Part shown: piece after piece, positions 10,645 through 19,712 of the stretch | How the letters are laid out: the number at the start of each line of letters is the position of its first letter | Numbering within the stretch: the stretch's first letter is position 1 | NCBI RefSeq assembly: GCF_000184745.1 | Contig: NC_014931.1 | Location: 1,736,001-1,800,000, forward strand | DNA from: Variovorax paradoxus EPS | Lineage (GTDB): Bacteria; Pseudomonadota; Gammaproteobacteria; Burkholderiales; Burkholderiaceae_C | Reading direction: 5' to 3' | DNA length: 64,000 nucleotides | Position numbers and translations under genes: made by a program | Notes under the pieces: generated by a model | The model's database searches: none | Told to the model about the DNA's origin: nothing | What the model saw: the letters and a program-made list of their open reading frames with translations, nothing else

Positions 10645-11010
10645 TCAGATCTTCCAAAGCACTTGAATGGCCCAACCCGCACAACCGACAAGCCAGACGA
10701 TGGTGAAAATTTGCAGCACAAGACGGATGCCGACGGGCTGGACATAGTCCATCCACACGTCGCGCATGCCGACCCACACGTGATATAGCAGGGAGACGAT
10801 CACGGAGAAGGTCAGCACCTTCATCCACTGCGCGGCGAAGATGCCGGCCCAGAGGTCGTAGCCGATGGGGCCGCGCGTGAAGATCATCTGCGCGAGCAGG
10901 ATGACCGTGAAGAGCGCCATCAGGCCGCCCGTGATGCGCTGGCTGAGCCAGTCGCGCAAACCGTAATGAGCACCGACGACGATGCGCTTGGAGCCGTAAT
11001 TCACAGACAT
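10645..11010 (-). CDS. sdhD: Succinate dehydrogenase membrane anchor subunit
   Basis: 121 residues with three predicted membrane helices: about 30-45 to 48, 58-80 and 92-115. The conserved HYGLRDWLSQRITG lead matches SdhD of proteobacteria. With SdhC it forms the quinone and heme b site and anchors SdhAB in the inner membrane. Overlap-free, 12 bases after sdhC. Confidence 0.93.
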   Translation of the reverse strand: MSVNYGSKRIVVGAHYGLRDWLSQRITGGLMALFTVILLAQMIFTRGPIGYDLWAGIFAAQWMKVLTFSVIVSLLYHVWVGMRDVWMDYVQPVGIRLVLQIFTIVWLVGCAGWAIQVLWKI

Positions 11011-11022
11011 GGGGGCTCCTTC

Positions 11023-11469
11023 TCAGTACAGGCCGAACAGTTTGGCGCCGAGCACGACGGTGAGCAGAACGCTCAGTGCCAGCGTCACGACGGCCGACGT
11101 GTGACCGAACTCCTTGGTCACGGCGGCGTGGCTCACGTCCATCCAGAGATGGCGCAGACCGGCGATGAAGTGGTGCAGGTAGGCCCAGATCAGCGCGAGT
11201 GCGACGAGCTTGAAAAACCATCCCGGAACGAAACCAAGGCCGCTGTTGAATGCGGCCTTGAATCTGGCGAACGAATAGTCCGAAGAGAGCGAGGTGTCGA
11301 ACATCCAGATGGTGAACGGCAGCAACAGGAACATCAGCACGCCGCTGACGCGGTGCAGGATCGACACGATGCCGGCCGGCGGGAGCCGGTACGTCGTGAG
11401 ATCGGTGAACGCATTGATGTTTCGGAATTCGCGACGCGGTGGCCGGGGGGGAGATGCAAGCTCTGTCAT
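11023..11469 (-). CDS. sdhC: Succinate dehydrogenase cytochrome b556 subunit
   Basis: 148 residues from the ATG at 11469. The frame stays open upstream to 11547, but that lead is basic and unlike the family, so the later start is preferred. RPPRREFRNINAFTDLTTYR and then SILHRVSGVLMFLLLPF are SdhC hallmarks. The heme-ligand region is AYLHHFIAGLRHLWMD. Three membrane helices are predicted. First gene of the sdh operon, 228 bases downstream of the GntR regulator gene on the same strand. Confidence 0.93.
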   Translation of the reverse strand: MTELASPPRPPRREFRNINAFTDLTTYRLPPAGIVSILHRVSGVLMFLLLPFTIWMFDTSLSSDYSFARFKAAFNSGLGFVPGWFFKLVALALIWAYLHHFIAGLRHLWMDVSHAAVTKEFGHTSAVVTLALSVLLTVVLGAKLFGLY

Positions 11470-11697
11470 TGAGGGGCTTTCGTGGCTTGTTGGTGGCTTG
11501 TTCTGAGAGCGAACGCTTTTGTTTCTCTTCTGCGGAAATGCAAACAACGCAAAATTCTATTGCAATGCACCATTGCGTATCGGACGCGTTCGAGTCGGCG
11601 CACCGCAGCAGTCGGATGCTATTGACTTCGTAGCGTGTTGTGCGCGCTGTGCGGGCGCTTCGAGGCGGTCGGTTCGATGGTCCATGTCGATGCGTCG
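11470..11697. promoter_or_regulatory. sdh operon upstream region with inverted repeat
   Basis: 228-base non-coding gap between the GntR gene and sdhC. It is locally AT-richer than the surroundings (about 11500-11580) and should hold the sdh promoter. A perfect inverted repeat GCAATG-CAC-CATTGC lies at 11562-11576, about 95 bases from the sdhC ATG. A regulator site is possible but no family can be named. The GntR palindrome found upstream of mdh is not repeated here. Confidence 0.4.
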
Positions 11698-12465
11698 TCA
11701 GCCGAGCTGGTTGCGATAGTGGTGCGTGTCGGTGCGATAGAGGCCTCGGCGCAGTTCCATCGGCATGTCGTGATACGTGTGCGCCACGCGTTCGACGCTC
11801 AGCAGCGGCATCTGCGACGTCACCGCGAGCAGCGCAGCTTGCTCCGCATCGGGAAGCACCGCACGGATTTTTTCTTCGGCGCGCACCATGCGCACGCCGA
11901 ACTCGGTTTCGAAGAGCGCATACATCGGGCCGGGCCATGCGCGCAGGCGCTCGGCCGTGAGTCCCTTGAAGGGTGTGCCGGGCAGCCAGAGGTCTTCCAG
12001 GATGGTCGGCACGCCCGCATAGGCGAGCACGCGGCGCACCTGCAGCACGGCGTCGCCCGTGCGAAGGCCAAGGGCGCGCGCCACGTCGGCCGATGCGCGC
12101 AGGCGCTTGCAGTCGACGATCGTGCGTTCGGCGGGGCCTTCGATGTTCGGGTCGCCGGCATCGGGCACGAGCTTGAGGAAGCGGTACTGCACATGCTGCT
12201 CGGCATGCGTGGCGACGAAGGTGCCCTTGCCCTGGCGTCGCACCACCAGGTTTTCGGCCGAGAGTTCGTCGATGGCCTTGCGCACCGTGCCCTGGCTCAC
12301 GCGATAGCGCACGGCCAGGTCCATCTCGCTGGGAATGGGTTCGCCCGGCTTCCACTCGCCCGCCTGCAGGCTCTGCAGGATCAATGTCTTGATCTGCTGG
12401 TAGAGCGGACTGAAGGACGGCGTAGACGGCGTAGGGGGCTCGTCGAGGGCAGTGGGGGTGTTCAT
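11698..12465 (-). CDS. GntR/HutC-family transcriptional regulator
   Basis: 255 residues. The winged HTH is at about residues 18-85 (SPLYQQIKTLILQSLQAGEW, IPSEMDLAVRYRVSQGTVRK), followed by a UTRA ligand-binding domain with LQVRRVLAYAGVPTILEDLW. It sits between the sdh operon (downstream, same strand) and mdh (divergent). The position suggests control of TCA-cycle genes, with a likely small-acid effector; this is inference. A palindrome 40 bases from its own start may be an autoregulatory site. The Pro/Thr-rich first 17 residues are probably disordered. Confidence 0.9.
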   Translation of the reverse strand: MNTPTALDEPPTPSTPSFSPLYQQIKTLILQSLQAGEWKPGEPIPSEMDLAVRYRVSQGTVRKAIDELSAENLVVRRQGKGTFVATHAEQHVQYRFLKLVPDAGDPNIEGPAERTIVDCKRLRASADVARALGLRTGDAVLQVRRVLAYAGVPTILEDLWLPGTPFKGLTAERLRAWPGPMYALFETEFGVRMVRAEEKIRAVLPDAEQAALLAVTSQMPLLSVERVAHTYHDMPMELRRGLYRTDTHHYRNQLG

Positions 12466-12500
12466 GGCAGCGGTGGGGTGCGCCTTGGCGTCGCCCCCGA

Positions 12501-12527
12501 GGATATCTTATATAAGACATAAGACGA
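12501..12527. promoter_or_regulatory. Candidate GntR operator between the GntR gene and mdh
   Basis: A perfect 12-base palindrome TCTTATATAAGA lies at 12506-12517 in an AT-rich island of an otherwise GC-rich gap. A further half-site ATAAGAC follows directly (12519-12525), giving ATAAGAC-ATAAGAC tandem halves. HutC-type GntR proteins commonly bind such AT-rich palindromes next to their own gene. It lies between the divergent GntR (start 12465) and mdh (start 12649) and could serve both promoters. Confidence 0.5.
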
Positions 12528-12648
12528 GGCTCATTGAATCGGCTTAAAATGCGGGCCGGTCTCGCGCCGCGGGACACTGTTTCCCCCGTCGGACCTTGGC
12601 GCCCCACGAGAGCGCCGACACCGTTTCACCACCTTCTGGAGTCTTCCC

Positions 12649-13635
12649 ATGAGCAAAAAGCCTGTCCGCGTTGCCGTTACCGGTGCCGCCGGTCAAATCG
12701 GTTACGCCCTGTTGTTCCGTATCGCATCCGGCGAAATGCTCGGCAAAGACCAGCCGGTCATCCTGCAATTGCTCGAAATCCCCGACGAGAAGGCCCAGAA
12801 GGCGCTCAAGGGCGTGATGATGGAGCTGGACGACTGCGCCTTCCCGCTGCTGGCCGGCATGGAAGCCCATGGCGACCCGATGACGGCCTTCAAGGATGCC
12901 GACTACGCTCTGTTGGTTGGCTCGCGCCCCCGCGGCCCCGGCATGGAACGTGCCGAATTGCTGGCCGTCAATGGCGCCATCTTCACCGCGCAAGGCAAGG
13001 CGCTGAACGCCGTCGCCAGCCGCAACGTCAAGGTGCTCGTGGTCGGCAACCCCGCCAACACCAACGCCTATATCGCCATGAAGAGCGCGCCCGACCTGCC
13101 GCGCAAGAACTTCACCGCCATGCTGCGCCTGGATCACAACCGCGCCGCCAGCCAGATCGCCGCCAAGACCGGCAAGGCCGTGGCCGACATCGAGAAGCTC
13201 ACCGTCTGGGGCAACCACTCGCCCACGATGTACGCCGACTACCGCTTCGCCACCATCAACGGCGAAAGCGTCGCCAAGATGATCAACGACCAGGAATGGA
13301 ACGCCAACACGTTCCTGCCGACCGTCGGCAAGCGCGGCGCGGCGATCATCGAAGCGCGCGGCCTGTCGTCGGCTGCCTCTGCCGCCAACGCCGCCATCGA
13401 CCACATGCGCGACTGGGCCCTGGGCACCAGCGGCAAGTGGGTCACGATGGGCATCCCGTCGGACGGCCAGTACGGCATTCCGAAGGACGTGATGTTCGGC
13501 TTCCCGGTCACCTGCGAAAACGGTGAGTACAAGCTGGTCGAAGGCCTGGAAATCGATGCATTCAGCCAGGAACGCATCAACAAGACCCTCGAAGAGCTCG
13601 AAGGCGAACGCGCTGGCGTCGCCCACTTGCTGTAA
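12649..13635 (+). CDS. mdh: Malate dehydrogenase
   Basis: 328 residues, the betaproteobacterial dimeric type. It interconverts malate and oxaloacetate with NAD. The Rossmann motif is [15 protein letters not shown]. The mobile substrate loop has [11 protein letters not shown], and the catalytic pair is D162 (RLDHNRA) with H190 ([11 protein letters not shown]). First gene of a plus-strand run mdh-tam-citE-like-exported protein-acnB, divergent from the GntR regulator. A ribosome site (TGGAGTC) lies just upstream of the ATG. Confidence 0.98.
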   Translation: MSKKPVRVAVTGAAGQIGYALLFRIASGEMLGKDQPVILQLLEIPDEKAQKALKGVMMELDDCAFPLLAGMEAHGDPMTAFKDADYALLVGSRPRGPGMERAELLAVNGAIFTAQGKALNAVASRNVKVLVVGNPANTNAYIAMKSAPDLPRKNFTAMLRLDHNRAASQIAAKTGKAVADIEKLTVWGNHSPTMYADYRFATINGESVAKMINDQEWNANTFLPTVGKRGAAIIEARGLSSAASAANAAIDHMRDWALGTSGKWVTMGIPSDGQYGIPKDVMFGFPVTCENGEYKLVEGLEIDAFSQERINKTLEELEGERAGVAHLL

Positions 13636-13654
13636 GCCAAGCAAAGCTGCCCGC

Positions 13655-14434
13655 ATGCTCGACTGGAACCCCGCGCTCTACCGTCGCTACGAAGACGAGC
13701 GCACCCGACCCGCACAGGAACTCCTGGCGCGGGTGCCATTGGCCGAAGCCGACCGCGTGGTCGACCTCGGTTGCGGGCCGGGCAACTCCACCGAACTGCT
13801 GGTCAACCGGTTCCCGAAGGCGCAAGCCCTCGGGACCGACAACTCCGAGGCCATGCTGGTCAGCGCTCGCGAGCGCCTGCCCAGTGCGCGCTTCGAGTTG
13901 AGCGACATCGCGACCTGGGTGCCGCAAGACAAAGCGCCCGACCTCATTTACGCCAACGCGTCCCTGCAATGGGTGCCGGATCACGAAACGCTGATCCCCC
14001 GCCTGTTCGACGCGCTGGCCCCGGGCGGCGTGCTCGCCGTCCAGATGCCCGACAACCGCCAGGAGCCCACGCACCGACTGATGCGTGCGCTCGCTGCCGA
14101 AGCGCCCTGGGCCGAGCCCATCGGCGATGCCGACCGGCTGCGCACCAAGCTGCTGCCGCTCGGCGGTTATTACGACCTCTTGGCGCCGCATGCGGCCAAT
14201 GTCGATGTCTGGCACACGATCTATCAGCACCGCATGGCCGACGCAGCTTCTATCGTCGAATGGGTGCGCGGCACGGGCCTGAAGCCCTTCGTCGACCGGC
14301 TGCCGCCCGACCTGCAGGCGAGCTACCTCGCCGAATACGAACGCCGCGTGCACGAGGCTTATCCGGCGCGCCCCGACGGCAAGCGGCTGCTTGCGTTCCC
14401 GCGCATGTTCATCGTGGCGCAGAAGAAGGTATGA
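13655..14434 (+). CDS. tam: Trans-aconitate 2-methyltransferase
   Basis: 259 residues from the ATG at 13655, 19 bases after mdh. This class I SAM-dependent methyltransferase has motif [13 protein letters not shown] (residues 35-46) and motif II/III segments [12 protein letters not shown] and [38 protein letters not shown] at the N-terminus is characteristic of Tam. The family methylates trans-aconitate, which forms spontaneously from cis-aconitate and inhibits aconitase, so a location between mdh and acnB makes sense. The stop overlaps the next start (ATGA). Confidence 0.9.
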   Translation: MLDWNPALYRRYEDERTRPAQELLARVPLAEADRVVDLGCGPGNSTELLVNRFPKAQALGTDNSEAMLVSARERLPSARFELSDIATWVPQDKAPDLIYANASLQWVPDHETLIPRLFDALAPGGVLAVQMPDNRQEPTHRLMRALAAEAPWAEPIGDADRLRTKLLPLGGYYDLLAPHAANVDVWHTIYQHRMADAASIVEWVRGTGLKPFVDRLPPDLQASYLAEYERRVHEAYPARPDGKRLLAFPRMFIVAQKKV

Positions 14435-15513
14435 CGAGCGCCGCGCCGGGCCGCCCCAAGCCAGCGAGCGCCCCCTCGGGGGGCAGCGAGGACACGCAAG
14501 TGCCGAGCGTGGGGGCTCGTGCCGCCGTTCACCCAGGTGAAGTGCTGCTCGGCGCGCAGGCCGGCGCCGTGACGCTGCCCGTGTGCGACCACTACAGCGG
14601 CGTCGAAGCGCGCATGAAGAAGAGCCTCGCGCTCCAGGCCGAGATGGCCGAGGAGTTCGGCGCCTGCGTGTTCGACGTCACCCTTGATTGCGAAGACGGC
14701 GCCCCGGTGGGCGGCGAGGCCGAGCATGCCGCGCTCGTCACCGAATTGGCGCTGGCCGCCAAGCCCGGCATGCGTGTCGGCGTGCGCGTGCACCCGGTCG
14801 ATCACCCGGCCTTCGCCGGCGACGTGATCACCATCGCCGGCCGCGCCGGCCAGCGCCTGAGCCATCTGATGGTGCCCAAGGTCGAATCGGTGGCCGATGT
14901 GTTGCAGGCCGTGGCCGCGCTCGAGGCGGCCGATGCCGACACGCTGCCGCTGCATGTGCTGATCGAATCCCCCCTGGCGGTGCACAACGCCTTTGAAATC
15001 GCCGCGCATCCGCGCGTGCAGTCGCTCAGCTTCGGCCTGATGGATTTCGTGTCGGCGCATGCCGGCGCCATTCCCGCTGACGGCATGGGCGCGGCCGGGC
15101 AGTTCACCCATCCGCTGGTGGTGCGCGCCAAGCTGGCGATCGCCTCCGCGGCGCACGCCTACGGCAAGGTGCCTTCGCACTGCGTGGTGACCGAATTCAA
15201 CGACACCGACGCGATGCGCGTCGCGGCCCGCAAGGCGACCACCGAATTCGGCTACACGCGCATGTGGAGCATCCATCCGAACCAGATCCGGCCCATCCTC
15301 GAGGCCTTCGCGCCCGACGAGGCGCAGATCCAGGTTGCTACACAAATCATTGCAAAAGCCGCAGCCGCCGATTGGGCGCCGACACAAATTGATGGCACAT
15401 TGCACGACCGCGCGAGCTACCGCCACTTCTGGCAGGTTCTGACGCGCGCCCACGCAACAGGGCGCGCGTTGCCCTCCGAGGCGAAAGCCTGGTTTGCATT
15501 CGCGGCCTCCTGA
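14431..15513 (+). CDS. HpcH/HpaI aldolase / citrate lyase beta-like (CitE-type) protein
   Basis: 360 residues from the ATG overlapping the tam stop. The TIM-barrel CitE-like domain runs from about residue 30, with FDVTLDCEDGAP (metal and acyl-CoA region), HLMVPKVES, LHVLIESPLAVHN and FGLMDFVSAHAGA. Relatives cleave malyl-CoA, citramalyl-CoA or methylmalyl-CoA esters; no citrate lyase alpha or gamma gene is nearby, so a stand-alone lyase is likelier. Exact substrate unknown. The first ~28 codons coincide with a palindromic mosaic repeat (see separate entry), so the functional start may be a later GTG at 14500 or 14509. Confidence 0.85.
   Translation: MTSAAPGRPKPASAPSGGSEDTQVPSVGARAAVHPGEVLLGAQAGAVTLPVCDHYSGVEARMKKSLALQAEMAEEFGACVFDVTLDCEDGAPVGGEAEHAALVTELALAAKPGMRVGVRVHPVDHPAFAGDVITIAGRAGQRLSHLMVPKVESVADVLQAVAALEAADADTLPLHVLIESPLAVHNAFEIAAHPRVQSLSFGLMDFVSAHAGAIPADGMGAAGQFTHPLVVRAKLAIASAAHAYGKVPSHCVVTEFNDTDAMRVAARKATTEFGYTRMWSIHPNQIRPILEAFAPDEAQIQVATQIIAKAAAADWAPTQIDGTLHDRASYRHFWQVLTRAHATGRALPSEAKAWFAFAAS
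14447..14517. repeat. Comamonadaceae-type palindromic mosaic repeat inside a coding start
   Basis: The segment contains a short hairpin GCCCCC-TCG-GGGGGC (14470-14484) flanked by CGCCCCAAGC on the left and GAGCGTGGGGGC on the right. From memory this matches a very abundant dispersed intergenic repeat in Variovorax and Acidovorax genomes. Here it falls within the 5' end of the CitE-like frame and would encode a low-complexity Gly/Ser/Pro-rich leader. No second copy was noticed in this window. Confidence 0.6.
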
Positions 15514-15551
15514 AACGAAACCTTCGAACCCAGCCTCAAGGAAACCCACAC

Positions 15552-16112
15552 ATGAAGAAAATTGCCCTGATCGCCGCACTGGCCCTGGCTCTGCCGTTCG
15601 GTGCCATGGCACAAAGCGCGGCGCCTGCCAAGCCGGCTGCAAAGTCCACCGAAGCAAAGAAGAAGGCCCCGCCCAAGCGCCAAGTGACCCGCAAGGCCGC
15701 CAAGGCGGTCGAGGAAGTCACGCCGATCGCCGACGAAACCAACGTTGTGCTGACCGACGCCGATCTGGAAGTCGCCAAGCGCGTGTCCACCGGCAAGGCC
15801 CAGTGCGAACTCGGCGCTGACGTGACGGTGACCGAAGACGAGAAGAAGCCCGGCTTCTTCAACGTGACCACCAAGGGCCTGAAGTACCGCATGCACCCGG
15901 TCGAAAGCCGCACCGGCGCCATCCGCCTCGAAGACCCGCGTGCCGGCGCCATGTGGCTCCAGCTGGGCAACAAGTCGATGCTGATGAACCAGAAGGCGGG
16001 CCTGCGCATCGCCGACGAGTGCCAGACGGCCGCCCAGGTCGCGTTTGCCGAAGAAATGAAGAAGAACCCGCCGAAGAGCCTTTTCGAAGGCGCCGACCCG
16101 GCCAAGAAGTAA
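15552..16112 (+). CDS. Exported protein of unknown function
   Basis: 186 residues with a clear signal peptide (MKKIALIAALALALPFGAMA, cleavage after about residue 20), then a Lys/Ala/Pro-rich linker to about residue 50. The folded part begins near residue 65 (VVLTDADLEVAKRVSTGKAQ) and contains only two cysteines, one early (QCELG) and one late (DECQT), which could form a disulfide in the periplasm. It sits 38 bases after the CitE-like gene and 75 bases before acnB. I do not recognise a named family, although the sequence looks like a conserved betaproteobacterial protein. Confidence 0.75.
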   Translation: MKKIALIAALALALPFGAMAQSAAPAKPAAKSTEAKKKAPPKRQVTRKAAKAVEEVTPIADETNVVLTDADLEVAKRVSTGKAQCELGADVTVTEDEKKPGFFNVTTKGLKYRMHPVESRTGAIRLEDPRAGAMWLQLGNKSMLMNQKAGLRIADECQTAAQVAFAEEMKKNPPKSLFEGADPAKK

Positions 16113-16187
16113 GAGTCCCCACGGGATGCGGCGCGGCTCTTGCTTGCCGCGCTGCACACCCGCCAGTCAGTTTCCGGAGAAAAGAAG

Positions 16188-18770
16188 ATGTTGCAAGCCT
16201 ACGTTGACCATGTTGCCGAACGCGCCGCGCTCGGTATCCCGCCGCTGCCCCTGAGCGCGAAGCAGACCTCTGAAGCGATCGAGCTCCTCAAGAGCGCGAA
16301 CGAAAAAGACGGCGCCTTCCTGCTGGACCTGCTGACCTATCGCGTGCCTGCCGGCGTGGACGATGCGGCCAAGGTCAAGGCGAGCTACCTCGCCGCCGTG
16401 GCGCATGGCACCGAGAAGAGCGCGTTTCTTTCGCGCGCCCGTGCCACCGAACTGCTCGGCACCATGCTCGGCGGCTACAACATCAGCCCGATGATCGATC
16501 TGCTGGACGATGCCGAAGTCGGCGCCGTGGCGGCCGAGGGCCTGAAGAAAACCCTGTTGATGTTCGACCAGTTCCACGACGTCAAGGAAAAGGCCGACAA
16601 GGGCAACGCCAACGCCAAGGGCGTGCTGCAGAGCTGGGCCGATGCCGAGTGGTTCACCAGCCGCCCCGAAGTGCCCGAGAGCATCACTGTCAGCATCTTC
16701 AAGGTGGCTGGCGAAATCAACACCGACGACCTGTCGCCTGCACCCGATGCGACGACGCGTCCCGACATTCCGATGCACGCCCTGGCGATGCACAAGAACG
16801 CCCGCCCCGGCATCGTCCCTGAAGAAGACGGCAAGCGCGGCCCGGTGAAGTTCATCGAAGACCTGCGCGCGCGCGGCCATCTCGTGGCTTATGCGGGCGA
16901 CGTGGTCGGCACGGGTTCGTCGCGCAAGAGCGCCACCAACTCGGTGCTGTGGTTCACCGGCGAAGACATTCCCTTCGTGCCGAACAAGCGCTTCGGCGGC
17001 GTCTGCCTCGGCGGCAAGATCGCGCCGATCTTCTACAACACCATGGAAGACTCGGGCGCACTGCCCATCGAGCTCGACGTGGCGCAGATGAACATGGGCG
17101 ACGTGGTCGAACTGCGTCCCTACGAAGGCAAGGCACTGAAGGACGGCAAGGTCATCGCCGAATTCCAGGTCAAGAGCGAGGTGCTGTTCGACGAAGTGCG
17201 CGCCGGCGGCCGCATTCCGCTGATCATCGGCCGCGGCCTCACCGCCAAGGCGCGCGAAGCGCTGGGCCTGCCGGTCTCCACGCTGTTCCGCCTGCCGACC
17301 AGCCCGGTTGACACCAAGAAGGGCTACTCGCTCGCGCAGAAGATGGTCGGCCGCGCCTGCGGCCTGCCCGAGGGCACCGGCGTTCGCCCGGGCACGTATT
17401 GCGAACCCAAGATGACCTCGGTCGGCTCGCAGGACACCACCGGCCCGATGACGCGCGACGAGCTCAAGGATCTGGCCTGCCTCGGCTTCTCGGCCGACCT
17501 CGTGATGCAGTCGTTCTGCCACACGGCGGCGTACCCGAAGAAGGTCGACGTCAAGATGCACCACGAACTCCCCGAGTTCATGGCCAACCGCGGCGGCGTC
17601 TCGCTGCGCCCGGGCGACGGCGTGATCCATTCCTGGCTCAACCGCCTGCTGACCCCCGACACCGTGGGCACGGGCGGCGACAGCCACACCCGTTTCCCCA
17701 TCGGCATCAGCTTCCCCGCAGGCTCCGGCCTCGTGGCCTTCGCGGCTGCCACCGGCGTGATGCCGCTGGACATGCCCGAATCGGTGCTCGTGCGCTTCAA
17801 GGGCAAGATGCAGCCGGGCGTCACGCTGCGTGACCTGGTCAACGCGATTCCGCTGTACGCCATCAAGTCGGGTCTGCTGACCGTGGCCAAGCAAGGCAAG
17901 AAGAACATCTTCTCGGGCCGCATCCTGGAAATCGAAGGCCTGCCCGACCTGAAGGTGGAGCAAGCCTTCGAGCTGAGCGACGCCTCGGCCGAACGCTCGG
18001 CCGCCGGTTGCACGGTGCACCTGAACAAGGAACCGATCCAGGAGTACATCAACAGCAACATCACGCTGATGAAGTGGATGATTGCCGAAGGCTATGCCGA
18101 CGCCCGCACACTGGCGCGCCGCATCGCCGCGCAGGAAGCCTGGCTTGCGGACCCGCAACTGCTCAAGGGCGATGCCGACGCCGACTACGCCGCCGTCATC
18201 GAGATCGACCTGGCCGAGATCCACGAACCCATCGTGGCCTGCCCGAACGATCCGGACGACGTGAAGACGCTCAGCGACGTGGCTGGTGCCGTGATCGACG
18301 AAGTGTTCATCGGTTCGTGCATGACCAACATCGGTCACTTCCGCGCCGCATCGAAGCTGCTCGAAGGCAAGCGCGACATCCCGGTCAAGCTGTGGATCGC
18401 GCCGCCGACCAAGATGGACGCGCAGCAGCTCACCGAAGAAGGCCACTACGGCGTGTTCGGCAATGCCGGCGCCCGCACCGAAATGCCGGGCTGCTCGCTG
18501 TGCATGGGCAACCAGGCACAGGTGCGCGAAGGCGCGACGGTGATGTCGACCAGCACCCGCAACTTCCCGAACCGCCTGGGCAAGAACACCAACGTGTACC
18601 TCGGCTCGGCCGAACTGGCCGCGATCTGCTCGCGCCTGGGCCGCATCCCGACGCGCGAGGAATACATGGCCGCAACCGGCGTGCTCGATGCATCGAGCAG
18701 CCAGATCTACCAATACCTGAACTTCGACAAGATCGACGACTACAAGGTGACGGAGACGGCGGCAGCCTGA
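16188..18770 (+). CDS. acnB: Aconitate hydratase B (bifunctional aconitase / 2-methylisocitrate dehydratase)
   Basis: 860 residues with the AcnB order: HEAT-like N-terminal domain (residues 1-150), swivel domain, then the Fe-S catalytic domains. Cluster cysteines are C711 (IGSCMTN), C769 and C772 (GCSLCMGN). It isomerises citrate to isocitrate through cis-aconitate. The ATG at 16188 is preceded by GGAGAAAAGAAG, a strong ribosome site; the frame extends 16 codons upstream with no family match. A terminator follows at 18793. A second aconitase (acnA) is encoded 20 kb away. Confidence 0.97.
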   Translation: MLQAYVDHVAERAALGIPPLPLSAKQTSEAIELLKSANEKDGAFLLDLLTYRVPAGVDDAAKVKASYLAAVAHGTEKSAFLSRARATELLGTMLGGYNISPMIDLLDDAEVGAVAAEGLKKTLLMFDQFHDVKEKADKGNANAKGVLQSWADAEWFTSRPEVPESITVSIFKVAGEINTDDLSPAPDATTRPDIPMHALAMHKNARPGIVPEEDGKRGPVKFIEDLRARGHLVAYAGDVVGTGSSRKSATNSVLWFTGEDIPFVPNKRFGGVCLGGKIAPIFYNTMEDSGALPIELDVAQMNMGDVVELRPYEGKALKDGKVIAEFQVKSEVLFDEVRAGGRIPLIIGRGLTAKAREALGLPVSTLFRLPTSPVDTKKGYSLAQKMVGRACGLPEGTGVRPGTYCEPKMTSVGSQDTTGPMTRDELKDLACLGFSADLVMQSFCHTAAYPKKVDVKMHHELPEFMANRGGVSLRPGDGVIHSWLNRLLTPDTVGTGGDSHTRFPIGISFPAGSGLVAFAAATGVMPLDMPESVLVRFKGKMQPGVTLRDLVNAIPLYAIKSGLLTVAKQGKKNIFSGRILEIEGLPDLKVEQAFELSDASAERSAAGCTVHLNKEPIQEYINSNITLMKWMIAEGYADARTLARRIAAQEAWLADPQLLKGDADADYAAVIEIDLAEIHEPIVACPNDPDDVKTLSDVAGAVIDEVFIGSCMTNIGHFRAASKLLEGKRDIPVKLWIAPPTKMDAQQLTEEGHYGVFGNAGARTEMPGCSLCMGNQAQVREGATVMSTSTRNFPNRLGKNTNVYLGSAELAAICSRLGRIPTREEYMAATGVLDASSSQIYQYLNFDKIDDYKVTETAAA

Positions 18771-18792
18771 TCTTCATCCCGCAGGTCCATTG

Positions 18793-18820
18793 AAAAAGCC
18801 CCGTCTCGACGGGGCTTTTT
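18793..18820 (+). terminator. Bidirectional intrinsic terminator between acnB and a glycosyltransferase gene
   Basis: Perfect arms AAAAAGCCCCGTC and GACGGGGCTTTTT with a two-base centre. It starts 22 bases after the acnB stop and has U-tracts in both orientations, so it can also end the minus-strand glycosyltransferase operon, whose last stop is at 18840. Confidence 0.92.
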
Positions 18821-18839
18821 CTTGGGTGCTGCGCCTGGC

Positions 18840-19697
18840 TCAGCCTGGCAGGTTCGGCTGCAGGTATTCCTGGCCCTTGAGCACCATCGCCGCGCCGGCA
18901 GGGCCACCCACCGCGTGCGGCAGCGACGTCAGCAGCGAACTGGCGAAATCACCGCGGTACATCTTGGCGCCCTGGTGGCTCAGGTTGGAGTTCGCGTCGA
19001 TGTAGATCGACTCGCCCAATCCCGACCACAGGCGGCAGAAGCCGTAGTCTTCCGACAGGTAGCGGCGCGTCTCGGGGTCGACCATCACGTCGAAGAAGCG
19101 GTAGTGCAGGCCCTGGTCGGTCTCGCCGATGCTGTCGGGAACGTAGTTCAGGTCGGGATAGCTCGCGATGAGGCGCTCGAACACGGCGCGCTTGATCACC
19201 ATGAAGCCGGTCGGCGCCTCGGTCATCTTCATGAAGCCGTCGGGCTGCACCTCGAGCTCGACCTGCGAAGTGAGCTCGGACGCCTTTGCGTTGACCGTGT
19301 AGCGGGTGAAGGTAGCTTCGAATTGCTGCTGTGTGGTGCCCGCCGGCACGCCCTCGGCGGGCCAGTTCTCGCGCTTGAGCGGATAGACGCCGGCCGCGAT
19401 GTCGTAGCCCGACAGCAGCAGCCGGAACGCGGCTTGCGCCGAGAAACCGATGTCGGCGTCGATCCAGAACAGGTGCGTCCAGTTCGGATTGGCAAGGAAC
19501 TGGGCCACGCAGTTGTTTCGCGCGCGCGTCACCAGGCTCTCGCCCTGGTGAAACAGCACCTGCATGCGCATGCCGGCGCGTTCGGACTCGATGGCGAAGT
19601 TCAGCAGCGAGGTCACATAGTTCTGGAAGAACTTGCCGTCATGGCTGGGTGATACGACCACCGGGAAAAACTGCCGAAGCTCGGAAGGGTCAAGCAT
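18840..19697 (-). CDS. GT-A-like glycosyltransferase
   Basis: 285 residues, no signal peptide, so cytoplasmic. The start PVVVSPSHDGKFFQNYVTSL and the motif HLFWIDADIGFS (D80-A81-D82, a DxD-type metal/nucleotide-sugar site) fit a GT-A fold seen in small bacterial and phage-like glycosyltransferases. YPLKRENWPAEG and GFMVIKRAVFERLI follow in family-like positions. It lies 15 bases after a DUF2827-type gene on the same strand, and that pair diverges from the giant adhesin gene. I infer a role in adhesin glycosylation. Sugar and acceptor are unknown. Confidence 0.7.
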   Translation of the reverse strand: MLDPSELRQFFPVVVSPSHDGKFFQNYVTSLLNFAIESERAGMRMQVLFHQGESLVTRARNNCVAQFLANPNWTHLFWIDADIGFSAQAAFRLLLSGYDIAAGVYPLKRENWPAEGVPAGTTQQQFEATFTRYTVNAKASELTSQVELEVQPDGFMKMTEAPTGFMVIKRAVFERLIASYPDLNYVPDSIGETDQGLHYRFFDVMVDPETRRYLSEDYGFCRLWSGLGESIYIDANSNLSHQGAKMYRGDFASSLLTSLPHAVGGPAGAAMVLKGQEYLQPNLPG

Positions 19698-19712
19698 GGA
19701 AAAGGTGTCCGT

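Noticed and set aside
16167..18713. Minus-strand ORF of 848 codons opposite acnB (and 38866-41748 opposite acnA)
   Set aside because: His/Arg/Val-rich antisense shadows of intact aconitase genes with no family features.
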